Both the position numbers and the translations under genes were made by a program. From Carettochelys insculpta (taxonomy: Eukaryota; Chordata; Testudines; Carettochelyidae), in NCBI RefSeq assembly GCF_033958435.1, contig NC_134160.1:15487001-15551000 (forward strand): a stretch of 64,000 nucleotides of DNA. The letters run 5' to 3'. The notes below the pieces were generated by a model, which saw only the letters and a list, made by a program, of their open reading frames with translations, was not told the origin of the DNA and did no database searches. Below are positions 21,685-32,763 of the stretch, in pieces (the stretch's first letter is position 1; every line of letters begins with the position of its first letter).

Positions 21685-21889
21685 TAGTACAGTACATCCC
21701 ATCCAATAGAATGGTATTTGGAAGCAATAATAATTTTATGTCTTTGGAGAAATCAAAAGGCGGCTAACAAAAATCTAATTTCTACTTTTTCAAAACCAGT
21801 GCAAAACCTATCTGAGGAGCAAACTACTGCTGCAATGAACACAACGGTAGATTGGAATGCTCTTGTCTGAATGAGATACAAGCCTAATT

Positions 21890-22078
21890 TTTAATATCAC
21901 GCATACAGAATGGTGTCCCATGCTTCTGTTTGTTAGAAGCAGGGAACAGGCGATGGGATGGAACACTTGATTACCTGTTCCGTTCATTCCCTCTGGGGCA
22001 CTTGGCATTGGGCTCTGTCAAGGATACTGGGCTAGCCAGACCTTTGGTTTGACCCAGTATGGCCATTCTTATATTCTG
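21890..22078 (+). mobile_element. CR1 LINE 3' end, plus strand
   Basis: A short 5'-truncated CR1 tail with GGGGCACTTGGCATTGGGCT, AGGATACTGGGCTAGCCAGA and CCCAGTATGGCCATTCTTAT. These are the same 3' UTR landmarks as in the copy at 18480. Confidence 0.85.
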
Positions 22079-22380
22079 ACCTATGCTGCAGCAGGGAGGA
22101 GTATTTCCTATGTACAGACAGAATTCTCATCTTCTTGCAGATGAATATGCAGCTTACACCAGGAGTAATCAAATATTTCTGTCAAGGTTCAGACTCCAGA
22201 GAAAATAGCAGAAGAAGCAGAAGTAGTAAATAAGATTTCAGTCCATTCAAAAGCATCTAACTAGCTGGAACTGGCATATAGTCAGCTCACAGTCTACCTC
22301 CTTAGACTGTGAGATGGACAAGCAATGCATTCAGGCACAACTAGAGCCGTTTTCTCCTATTCAGTAAAAAACTCAGTAAT

Positions 22381-22830
22381 TCAAGAGCTGCAATGCATAT
22401 GAAGAGAAGACAGTCCTTAATAAATAACATCAAACCTTACTTTTTGTAACCCCTATTTTAAGAATAGTGTACACACAATGATTTGTAATACAATACATGG
22501 TTACTACAGGACGTTCACAAACTTGTTACATATTCTATTTCCTCATGTTTTGCATGTACGTTTGCACCACTGTCTTCCCGACTTTCACTCCTGAACCCCC
22601 CCCTCTCTCTGGAACATGTCAGACAGAGTTGTCCAATGTTTTGAGATCACATTGTTTGCAGTTTAGATATGAGTGGTTCATTGTGGGGCTTTCATATGTT
22701 CACCATTTACTGAGACCAGTCAGGAGGTTTTCTTCTTTACTTTGCAATTATAGCATCGGGAGCCACAAAGAAGTCCTTAAAGAGCTGCATGCATATGGCT
22801 CCAGAGCCACAGGTTGCAGACCCCTGAGAG
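22381..22830. repeat. Interspersed repeat, second copy of the 14110 family
   Basis: Its left part matches 14119-14226 and its right part ends AGAGCCACAGGTTGCAGACC, a hAT-like terminus. The central part is shorter than in the first copy and unrelated to its C-rich core. Confidence 0.5.
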
Positions 22831-24596
22831 AATGGCTCTGGTAAAGGTTCAACTGCAAAATACTGCAATTAAGAACAAATTTTGTCTTTCGTAGATCATT
22901 AAAAAATATTTACATATGAAGCAAATTTAACAAATACTGAATGATGAGAGGGTGAGTATTTGGATCAGACAAGAGGAAAACTATTCCAAGCATAAGTGTA
23001 GCACAGAAGGGGGAGGGAAGGAAAAGACAAAGAAGATACAAATGAGGCCATTAAGCAGGAGACCTGTCAATTATATATACTTGCTTCAAAAACAGAACTC
23101 TGAAATCTAAACATTTCACAGCACCCTGGTACCAATCTGTACAAACAAGTGTTACAGATGAAGAGCCCGACTTATGCTACAAGGTAAAATTACACAGAAG
23201 GTGGCACTGGTTATGTGCTGTCCTTATCAAATCATTCTAAATTTGTCTGTCTACATAGGATCTGTGTAACATCAGTCATTATACTAGGTAAGCTCTCTAC
23301 CACCACAGCCTCCAAAGTACTTCTGCACAGTAAGAATCACCATATGAACAGCCTTGGCACCAATGCCAGAAGGTAAATCAGAATGAGCAATGATCTGCTC
23401 CCATCATCAAGACCAGTTTGTTTCATACATTAAAAATTCAGTCTGTGACAGAACTCAGTTGATGGCAAAAGTGGCTATATTTCCCACTCAGCAGATCTGC
23501 TTCCAGGCAACATCAGATTTTACATTTTCAAATACCTTTTAGCCCAATTAATTTTCATTGTACACGAACACAGGAGGACACCCCATTGAACAGACCCAGC
23601 ATGCTGCTGCCCATCTTCATATAAGCAACAAGAGTGCTCAGATCAAAATGCATCAGTGCCTGCTGGTGTCTAATCAAAGCCAGTCACATGTGGCATGCTG
23701 GAACCACACTTCTATACTGAAAAGAGGCAGCTCTGATCCATTTCATCTTATGCAAACAGGATAGCCATCAGGCTCCCAGCACGTTGTCGTGGCAATCTGT
23801 ATTTGGACAAAGATGGGGCATCTCTATTCCAAAGTAAAAGATTTATCATTTCTATTAACCTGAGCTCTAACTATCTCCTACTACACGGTCTGGACTCTCT
23901 GACTCAGGCTGGGGTTGCTCATTTGAACAGCAACAACACTGTGTATTTAAAAAGAAAGGGGGAGTGGGGGGGTCAGGGTGTACAGGTTATTGAAATTTGC
24001 CATCAGGTCTTTTAAACAAAGCATTCTGAACATTCCTACGAGTCTGGCTTAAGCCTGTCTGTGCACATGGTGAGGCACTCATTACTGAGGAGCTCTCTCA
24101 GTTAGGTCAAGCATGTCACCATGACCAGCCCTGTAAAACTCAGTTATTCTTCATCTCAAGAAACTAACTAATAGAAGATCCCATCAAGAAAGAACATATG
24201 AGTTCATTTGAAGTCAAGTACTTTTACTGTGCGCCACACATACTGAATAGTTTATGCACATGAAAAAATTCCTTTCAACATGTACACACTCTAAGAAATA
24301 ATACTAAACTGAACAGAAAGAAACATCACCATAAAAAATGTTCCCTTCAGTGTAGCTACCACTTCTATATGGCTCATCATAATCACACCATTCACGTGAA
24401 TCTGAATATAAGGACTCACAATACAGGACTTCAACTACATTGATGTCTAAATGTAGTGCCTTGCATGTTGAATTTCTCTGTTACTATTCTACATTGATGT
24501 CTGTGTTATTTTCCTAGCAGATAAATTATCCAATAAATTTCTGAAATGTATTGGAGATAATTTTTTATTCCCCATGGTGCAGAAATCTACCGGGGA
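22831..24596. other. PUM1 intron, no feature recognised
   Basis: AT-rich intronic sequence without long frames, terminal repeats or recognisable repeat ends. Confidence 0.5.
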
Positions 24597-24757
24597 GAAA
24601 AGTTTAGAGCATGAGCTTTCGTGAGTTAACTCACTTCTTCAGATTCGTTAACTCACAAAAGCTCATGCTCTAAACTTTTATGTTAGTCTATAAGGTGCCA
24701 CAGGACCCTTCGTTGCTGCTACAGATCCAGACTAACACGGCTACCCCTCTGATACCA
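24597..24757. repeat. Palindromic SINE-like repeat, copy 1
   Basis: The left arm 24597-24630 (AAGTTTAGAGCATGAGCTTT, CGTGAGTTAAC) is the reverse complement of the right arm 24647-24680. The right arm continues into TTAGTCTATAAGGTGCCACA, GGACCCTTCGTTGCTGCTAC and a tail ending GGCTACCCCTCTGATAC. The same tail ends the copy at 52792. A transcript would fold into a long hairpin. Confidence 0.8.
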
Positions 24758-26500
24758 GGGGAGAGGCTGTTTTAGATTAGCATTTGATAAATAGGGAGTA
24801 GTTGATTGAGAATTTGAGATGGCTTAGGTGAAACTGATCATGAAATTATAAGAGATCATGATTGTAAGAAATTGTGGGAAAACAGCACAACAAAGATAAT
24901 AGATTTCAACAAAAAGGTTGGCAAACTCAGGAATTTGGCAGGTAAGAGCTCTTGTGAAGCAAGTTTAAGGGAAGAAACAACTCAAGAGAGCTGGTAATTT
25001 TTCCAGGAGACATTTTTAAAGGCACAAGACCAATTAGAAACAACCCATTGCTTAATGAGGAGGTCTTCAATGATCTGAAACAAACAGTGGAAACTAGATC
25101 AAAGTGAAAAGGACGAAAATTAACACCAACAAGCAGGTAGGGATAAAATTAGAAAGGCCAAGGTTCAAAATGAAATTAAACTAGCTGGAGGCAGAAGTAA
25201 CAAGGAAACCTTCTACAAAAACATTAGAAGCAGGAGGAATATCAATTACTCAAGGAGGAAAACACAACAACAGAAAATACAGAAATGGACAAAGTGCTGA
25301 GCAATATTTTTGTTTCAGGTTTTGACCAAAAACCTTAACAACCACCGGACATCTAACATAGTGAACACCATGAAAATGAGGTAGGATCTGAAGCTAAAAT
25401 AGGGAATTTAGATGCTTCAAGTCCCTAGAGCCTGATGAAATACACCCTAGAATACTTGAGGAGCTGACTGAGGCATTATCTGAGTCATTAGCTATTATCT
25501 TCAATAAATCGTGGAAGATGAGGGATTCCAGAGGACTGGAAAAGGGTAAATATAGTGACAATTTATTAAAGGGGGAATAGTGACAACACAGGAATTACAG
25601 ACCAGTCAGCTTAACTTCAGCACCTGGAAAGAAAATGGAGGAAATAAGCAAACAATTTGCAAACACCTAAAAGTGAGCATGGATTTATGAAGAACAAATC
25701 ATGTCAAACCAGCCAGACAGCTTTATCTGACAAGGTAACAAACCTTGTGGATGGCTGGAAATGGTAAATGTGGTACACCTTTAGTAAAGGTTTTGAGTCT
25801 AACTTGACCTTCTTGTAAAAAAAAACCAGGGAAACACAACCTAGATGAAACTATGATCAAGTGGATACATAACTGATTGATAACTTCTCTCTAGGAATTG
25901 TGTTCTAATGTACAATGGGAGGGGCATATCAACTGGGTTCACCTAGGGATTGGTCCTGGGCCTAGTTCCATTCAATATCTTCATCAGTGATTTAAATAAT
26001 GGCATAGAGAGTACACTTATGAAGTTTGCAGGTCATACCAAACTGCGAAGGGCTCCCAGTGCTTTGGGAGATAGAGTTAAAATTCAGTGTGACCTGGACG
26101 AATTGGAGAAATGATCTGAAATAAACAGGAAGAAATTCAGCAAGACACTTAGAAAGGAACGATTAACTGCACACACACAAAATGGAAAATTATTGCCTTG
26201 AAAGAAATACTATAGAAAGGGATCTGGGAGTCCCAGTGGATCACAAGCTAACCACAAGTCAGAAGTATTACACTATTGCAGGGAGGCAGAGGGGAGGAAA
26301 CATTCTGGGATGTACCAGTAGAAGACACAAGAAGCAATTTTTCTACTATACTGCGCACTAATAAGCCCTCAAGTGGACTACTGTTTTAAGTTCTGGGCAT
26401 CACATTTCAGGAAAGATATGGACAAACTGGAGGAAATCTAGACCAGCCTAAAATGATTAAAGGTCTAGAAAAACCATGACCTAGGAGGACAGGTTTAAAG

Positions 26501-26652
26501 AAAACAAGCAGTCCTGTAGCACCTTGAAGACTAACAACATTATTTATTAGGTAAAGAGCTTTTGTAGGTAAGAAGATGTCGGTCTTACCCAGAAAAGCCA
26601 ATTACCTGAGAAATAAATGTTAATCTTTAAGGTGCTACAGGACTGCTTGTTT
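26501..26652. repeat. Palindromic SINE-like repeat, copy 2 (second subfamily)
   Basis: The left arm ACAAGCAGTCCTGTAGCACC followed by TTGAAGACTAAC is the inverted counterpart of the right end TTAATCTTTAAGGTGC followed by TACAGGACTGCTTGT. The centre holds AGAGCTTTTGTAGGTAAG against the inverted CTTACCCAGAAAAGC. The overall design is the same as at 24597 and 52792 but the sequence subfamily differs. Confidence 0.75.
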
Positions 26653-26991
26653 ATTGTGAAGCTGAGGAAGAGAAGACTGTGTGGGAATCTAAGTTTTTAA
26701 ATACACAGAAAATTCCTACAAGGAGGGAAGAGAAAAATTGTTCTTGTTAACTGCTGCGGATAAGACAAGCAACACTGGGCTTTAATTACAGCAAAGGAGG
26801 CTTAGGTAGGAAATTTTTTTTTAAAAACTTTCCAACTCTCAGGATGATTAACCACTGGAATAAAGTGCCATGGGAGTCTGTGGCATCTCCACTACTGGAG
26901 TTTTTTTAAGAGTAGCTTAGACAAACACTTACCAGGCATGGTCTAGGTAATATTTAGTCCAGTCCCAATGGCAAACAAGTGGACTAGACTA

Positions 26992-27185
26992 CAGTGCTTC
27001 CCAAAGTGTGGTGAATGTACCAATGGTCTGGTGGTACATGAAAGGCTCTCAAGGGGTACACAGCAGAAAATAAAATCACTAAAACTCAAGAAATAAACAC
27101 TGGGACGGCCCTGGGAGAGGGTGTACGTCAATAAAGCCGAAGTGCTGAAAGGGGTACGCAAATGTTTTAAGTTTGGGAAACACTG
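26992..27185. mobile_element. hAT-like nonautonomous element in CR1
   Basis: The left end CAGTGCTTCCCAAAGTGTGG and the right end TTTGGGAAACACTG are inverted repeats of about 14 bp with one or two mismatches. The CR1 host sequence GACTAGA is duplicated on both sides. CAGTG termini and a 7-8 bp duplication fit the hAT superfamily. Confidence 0.75.
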
Positions 27186-27399
27186 GACTAGAAGCCCTTT
27201 TGAGGTCCTTTCCAGTCCTACAATTCTACAGTTTGAATATTCAAAATATTAATAAGTTTGCAAATGCATATTAATAGCTTGTAAGGATTATCAGGACTTC
27301 CTAATAAAAATCTAAAAGATTTCACCACACACACAAAAACCAGACAAATATTATTTCTGCAATAGCAAAATTTACAGCTAGAAAAAATAAGAAAAACAA

Positions 27400-27700
27400 G
27401 TTGAAAACACTGAAGGGTGCAGGAGCAGGGTGTGGGGGGGGGATGCAGGAGGGTTGGGGGTGTAGGGTCTGAGATGGAAGGGGCAGAAGCATGGTGTGGG
27501 TGGGAAGTCTGGGCAGGAGGAGCTTGAGGGGTGTGGGTGGGAGAGATCAGGATGAGAGGTCTGGGAGGGAGGGGTCAAGAGCAGATTGCAGATGGGGAGT
27601 CGGGGTGGGAGGCAGGGTGCAGGGAGGTGGCAGTGGAGGTCTGGATGGGAGGGAGTGCAGCGCATAGGTGAGATGGGTGACTTACCTTTGCAGCACCCTG
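27400..27700. repeat. G-rich degenerate tandem sequence
   Basis: G-rich low-complexity DNA made of loose variants of GGTGTGGGTGGGA and GGGAGGGAGGGG. The long open frames over it arise from base composition. It may be the core of a larger repeat, whose ends were not found. Confidence 0.6.
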
Positions 27701-28900
27701 CACACACATGGCTATAAGCCCCCTCCCTCCTGCTCCCAGGTGCTGCCCTCCACGGCTCTGACTGTCTGGAATTCTGGCCACTCAAAGCAGCAGTAGGAAG
27801 CCTCTGTGCTGGCTGCCCAGACCACTGCTGCTCCTCCTGGTTGGGAAAACAGCAGCAGCAGAGGCCAGAGCAGCTTCCTGGTCCCCAGCAGAGTCCACCG
27901 TCTGCATCCAGACTGCAGCTTACCCGATCCGGCGTGTGAGGCTCAGAAATCAGGCAAGCTGCAGTCGGAGGCTCCCCGCCCCTGCTTTAAGTTTTTTAAT
28001 TTAATATCTACTGTCACTGAATTGTCTGATGTCCCCATAATCTTCTGCAGCTGTGAAAATTTAAAATAATCTACAAATGCTTAAAACTAGGCATAGATAG
28101 TTTATCATTTTGACTATCTTATTCTGACAAATACACATATTAGCACTTGGTTTACAGAAGGGGCTGAAGAATAATTGCAAACAGAATGCTGATGACCATC
28201 AGGGAATCCCAATTTCTAGGCACCAAAAACTATTTTGCATCTCTTCAAATTTGTCACCAATTCTCACATTTTTTGCATCAAAAGTGATACTGCCATCAGT
28301 ACATCTTCACTAATTTTCAGCCTGTATCTCCATTCAAATTAATACTCTAAAAAACAATTACTGCTTGCTGGGGCGAAAACGTCACTGGATTACAGCCCTG
28401 GAAAAATGATACACTAGCCTTCAACTGGCAGTGCAAACCTTAGCTATACATCACTACAAATCCTCCCTTCTTTTGAATGAGCAACTAAAAGGAATAAAAT
28501 TATTAAGTGTCTTTGTTTTCAGTTTAGTTGAATTTTTATCCAGGTTTTACAAAAAGTTTTTTTTTTCAATTTTCACTCTCCTTTTTATCATTTAGATACA
28601 TAAAAATAACTTCTTTTATTAGGTAACTATAATACATTGCATGAGACATCTGTATTGTGAAAGTGCACCTCTGTGTGCACAGGTGAAGCTGGCCACTGAA
28701 GTGAGGCTATGCATTAGGCTAGAACAGGGGTGGGGGAAAATGGTCACTCACTGCTTTAACTGGCATTTTCCAAGCTGTGTTGCTATCTGAGTTAGGTGCA
28801 TGTGTGCTACATGCCCAACTGTCAGCAAGTTTTTCCCTAGCTGCTACCCCTTGGGTTGGCTGCGGAGACCCCAGGTGTGGCAATAGTGCAAAGGCCCATG
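27701..28900. other. PUM1 intron, no gene recognised
   Basis: Intronic DNA with a short GC-rich part up to 27990 and AT-rich DNA beyond. Nothing coding was recognised. Confidence 0.5.
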
Positions 28901-29064
28901 TGTGACCAGGCTGACCCGACTACCCTCAGTGCTTTTTTGCCATATACGCTGACAGTGGGACGGGGGGGTTTCAAAGAGATATAGTAACATGTCTCGAAGA
29001 ACAACAGCTACAGTGGTGATTAAGTGGTTTTTCTTCTTCGAGTGCCTGCTCATAGCTATTTGAG

Positions 29065-30070
29065 GCAATGCACGAGCCAGGAGGAGGGGCCAGAGTCAGT
29101 GCATGGCTGACTCATGGCCAGTGGCCCTGAAGCCCGCGTCCTGTCTAGCCTGCTTCATAATAGCACGGTGAGATGTAAAAGTGTGTATGGAGGACCACGT
29201 TGCAGCCTCATTTTCTGGAGAGGGACATATGCCAGGAAGGCAGTCGAGAAAGCCTGGGCTCACCTAGAGTGCACTGTAACCTTAGAGAGGTCGCAGCACA
29301 CACATATACAGCATGTGATCCAGGGAGAGATGCATTGCGACAAAACCAGAAGTCCTTTCATTTGATCGGCAACAGCCACAAAACTGTCAGGTCTTCTGGA
29401 AGGGCTTGACCCATTCAGTGTAAAGACAAGCATCAGGATCAACTGAGAGAGTGCAGCCGCAGGGAGCTGTGGGGTTTAGGATAAAAAACAAGAAGAAAAA
29501 CGTCTTGGCTAGTATGGAAGCCAGAGACTACTTTGGGTAGTAAATCTGGGTTAGGGCAGAGTTGGACCTTGTCCTTAAGGAACACAGTGTACAAGAGCTC
29601 CAACATGAGGCTCAGACACCCTTCTGACAGAGGCAAAGGCCACCAGGGAGGTCACTTTCCAAGAGAGGTAGAGAAGGAAACACTTACATACCCAGAGGTT
29701 CGAAGGGGAGACCCGTAAGAACCTGGATCACTAGGTTAAGGTCCTAGGACCAAACCAGAATTTGAGAAAGCACGCCACCACGGGGACTGCAGAAACAGAT
29801 CACCTGCCCTCTGTGGGGCGGGAGGCCAAGATAGCTACCACAGGGACCTTGAGAGAAGCAGCAGCAGCAAGGCCTTGCTGCTTCAGGGAAACAAGGTACT
29901 TAAGCGCCTATGGGACAGAGGAAGACATGGGTATAAGGTCAAGCTGATGACACCAGGAGAAGCACATTCACTTAGCTAGGTAAGACCACCACGTAGACTG
30001 CTTGCAGCCTTTGAGAAGGACGTGATGCACTTGTTCTGTGCACCCCTGCTCAACAGGATTTAGCCTCAAA
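29065..30070 (-). pseudogene. D2 tyrosine recombinase remnant
   Basis: Minus-strand pieces match the YR of B. The clearest is 29439-29636, where TVFLKDKVQLCPNPDLLPKV corresponds to TVFSKEVVSVRLHPAFVPKD and VFYPKPHSS to SFYPKPHNS. The N-terminal part reaches about 30070, judged by nucleotide similarity to the QQVLESSRRTS region. Many stops and frameshifts are present. Confidence 0.7.
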
Positions 30071-31930
30071 GCTGCCACATCATGAGGTGAAAAGACTTAA
30101 GGTCCAGATGGTTCTGTGTGATAAGGTCTGGAAGCAGAGGATGCTGAATGGGTGGAAGCTTTGAGAGCTCCATCAGCATGGGGTACCAGTGCTGATGACC
30201 CCAAGCGTGGGCTATCAGGATAACGACCACCCAGTCCCTACAAACCTTGAGGAACACCTTGGGCATGAGGCAAAGTGGGGGAGAAGGCACAAAGCAGCCC
30301 AGAGTTCCATGGTATTAGAACCATGTCTGCTAAGGAACTGAGACTGAGGCCTCAGAAAGAACAGAACTGGGGATGCTTGTAGTTGCTATGGGACGCAAAG
30401 AGGTTCAGCTGGAGAACGCCCAACTATTGGAAGACAGAGTGGAGGACGTCCACACAGATTGACCACTCGTGAACGAGGAACTAAAGACTGAGGCAATCTG
30501 CCAGTTGGTTCTGTACCCCTGGGAGACAGGACGCCGCCAGGTGAATGAAGTGGACTATGCAAAGCTCCTGGAGGCACAGAGCCTCTGAAGAGAGTGGAGA
30601 GAACATCCCAGCCCCTCGAGGGTTGATGTATCACATGGCCATGGTGTTGTCCACCAGGACCACTACGCAGAAGTCAGGAGATGAGGTAAGAAGGCCTGAC
30701 AAACTGGATGAACTGCCCAAAGCTCATGCACACTGATGTGGAGAGAGAATTCCTCCACTGACTACACTGCCTGAACAGTGAGACACCTGAGATGGGCCCC
30801 CCCAGCCCACAGCAGATGTGTCTTTGACACAGTAGGATGGGGATATGTGAAAGGGAATGCCAATGAACATGTTTCGGGAACTTAGCCACCAGCAGAGGGT
30901 GTCAGAAACGTGTCATAGAACCATGATGGCAATGTCCATTTGGTCCTAGCCAATACACCAAAGCCAACCATGCCTGAAGAGGGTGAAGGCACAGCCAGGC
31001 AAACAGGACTACATCTGTGCACACCAGCATGTGGCCCAGCAGGTGGAGGCACATCCAAACTGTGATGACTGGGCACATGGACAGGGAGTGTATAAGCTGA
31101 GCAACAGGCTGCAAATGATGGTCGGAAAAAAATGGCCTTGTTGGGACAGCATCAAGGACTACTCCGATACACTCTATATGTTGAGATAGGATTAATGAGG
31201 ACTTTGCCAGACTGAGCAAGAGACCCAGCCTGTCCAGGGTTCCCTGATGAAAGAAACCCGAGTGTGCACCTGCCGGAATGAGTGACCCCACAGAAGCCAA
31301 TCATCCATGTACAAGTAGACCTGGAAACCCCTGTAGAGGACGACCACCATCACCTTGCATCTGATGAACACTCCAGGGGCCATGAAGAGTCCAAAGGGAA
31401 GGACCGTGAACCACAGGTACAGGTGGCCCACACTAAAGCAAAGCCAACAGGAAGACTGAATCAAGATATGGAAATAAGCATCCTTCAAGAGCAGCGTACC
31501 AGTCCCCCAGATTCAAGAAAGGAATAATGATGCCCAGAGAAACCATACAGAACTTGCTGGAAACAACAAACTTGTTGAATTATCTGGGGACCAGGATGGG
31601 CTGGAGACCCCACTTTGCCTTCAGGACTAGGAAACAGCCGGAATAGAACCCTTGGCCCCTGCATTGAGAAGGAACCTCTTCCTCTATCCCCAGGGAAAGG
31701 AGGACCTGCATCTCCTGGAGAAGGAGCTGATTGTGAGATGGGTCCTGGAAGGGGGACAAGGGGATTGGGGAGGGAGGGAGGATGAAATGGCATGACGTAT
31801 CCCGAAGCAACCATCCTTGAGGATCCACTGATCCAATGCAATGGCCAACCAGGCTGGGAGAAATGGGCAAGGTCTGTTAAAGAACGAAAGGGAGGGATCC
31901 GGTAGCACTTGCACTCAGATCTCAGGCATA
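30066..31930 (-). pseudogene. D2 RNase H and reverse transcriptase remnant
   Basis: Positions 30066-30290 match the RNase H tail (the CLMPKVFLKVCRDW and LLPDLITQ stretches). Positions 30900-31300 match the RT-RNase H connection (LGHMLVCTDVV against LGHMAAATFVV). Positions 31192-31488 contain the RT core: MKDAYFHILI as motif A, LPFGLFMAPGVF, and the catalytic box YMDDWLLWG with both Asp residues still present. Positions 31580-31870 match the RT N-terminus. Frameshifts separate the pieces. Confidence 0.8.
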
Positions 31931-32354
31931 ACATTAAAACGAATGCTTGGCCCTGGAGGAGTGTTTTGATGGGCCATGGCTGGACTCAGACTGAGGACAG
32001 CAATGCTTGTGATGATAAAAGTCAAACACCTGCAAGGCTGGAATGGCTTGGACTGTGTCTGTGGCTTAAACAGCTTTCGCTGTGTTGCTGGGGTGTGCAC
32101 GCCCAAAGACTTCATAGTGCTCTAGGAATCCTTGAGACAATGGAGAAAGGAGCTGGTCTGTTCTGTAAACAGTCTCAGGCAATTGAAAGGGAGGTCCTGG
32201 ATACTTTGTTAGACCTCTGGCAGGAGGCCAGAGGGATGCCGCCAAGCCACCCAGTGCATGGTGATGACTGAAGCGACAGCCTCGGCCGAACATGCACCAC
32301 ATCCAAGGAGGCATGCAGGGAGATACTAGACACTGCTTTATCCTCCTGCAGGAG
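31931..32354 (-). pseudogene. D2 gag, C-terminal part
   Basis: The gag gene of D2 before the B insertion, recognised by its place upstream of RT and by nucleotide similarity to the A gag around KLFAEST and the ATRS-like block. It stops at the GAA where B begins. Confidence 0.6.
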
Positions 32355-32550
32355 GAAAGAAAGGTTACTCACTGTAGTAACGGTGGTTCTTCGAGATGTG
32401 TCCCCGTGGGGGCTCCACATTAGGTATCGGGCTCGCCCGGCGCCGCAGATCGGATCTTCCAAGCAGTTTCTGCCGGACCGCGCATGCGCCGGTGCGCGCC
32501 GCTCCCTTGCGCGCTCCTGGCCACGTGCGCGATCCGGTCCCCGACAGTTC
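32355..32550. repeat. Left inverted terminal repeat of B
   Basis: Nearly identical to the left terminal repeat of A at 6161-6355, with the same CpG-rich body and the same unique outer tip. Its partner at 38285-38375 is internally deleted. Confidence 0.85.
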
Positions 32551-32621
32551 CTTGACCAACCGCCTCGGATGCTCCTGCAAAACACTAAACAGAGATCCGA
32601 AGCGGGGAGGATGGGCGGGTA

Positions 32622-32722
32622 GTGGAGCACTCACGGGGGCACATCTCGAAGAACCACCGTTACTACGGTGAGTAACCTTTCTTTCTTCTTCGAGTGTCCC
32701 CGTGGGTGCTCCACATTAGGTG
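32622..32722. repeat. Internal complementary region of B
   Basis: The complement of the left tip (AGAACCACCGTTACTACGGT, GAGTAACC) is followed directly by the complement of the right tip (TTCTTCGAGTGTCCCCGTGG). Read backwards it joins CGAAGAA, GAA and AGAAAGGTTAC, placing a GAA trinucleotide at the circle junction. Confidence 0.9.
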
Positions 32723-32763
32723 ACTACCCAGCAGTAACCCAAGAAAGGAGGTGGGTAATCGGA

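Larger units (their letters stand above)
24780..27240 (+). mobile_element. Old CR1 LINE, plus strand, with two later insertions
   Basis: Degenerate CR1 ORF2 and 3' end in plus orientation. Recognisable blocks include the remnant of NYRPVSLTS near 25600, of HGFMKNKSC near 25680, of GTPQGLVLGPVLFN near 25950 and of FADDTKL near 26030, and the 3' end GGTCCTTTCCAGTCCTACAA near 27210. A palindromic SINE-like repeat (26501-26652) and a hAT-like element (26992-27185) interrupt it. No frame survives. The left boundary is approximate. Confidence 0.8.

Noticed and set aside
27378..27785. A 135-residue Pro/Ser/His-rich minus-strand frame
   Set aside because: It reads through a G-rich tandem-like tract; composition alone keeps it open.
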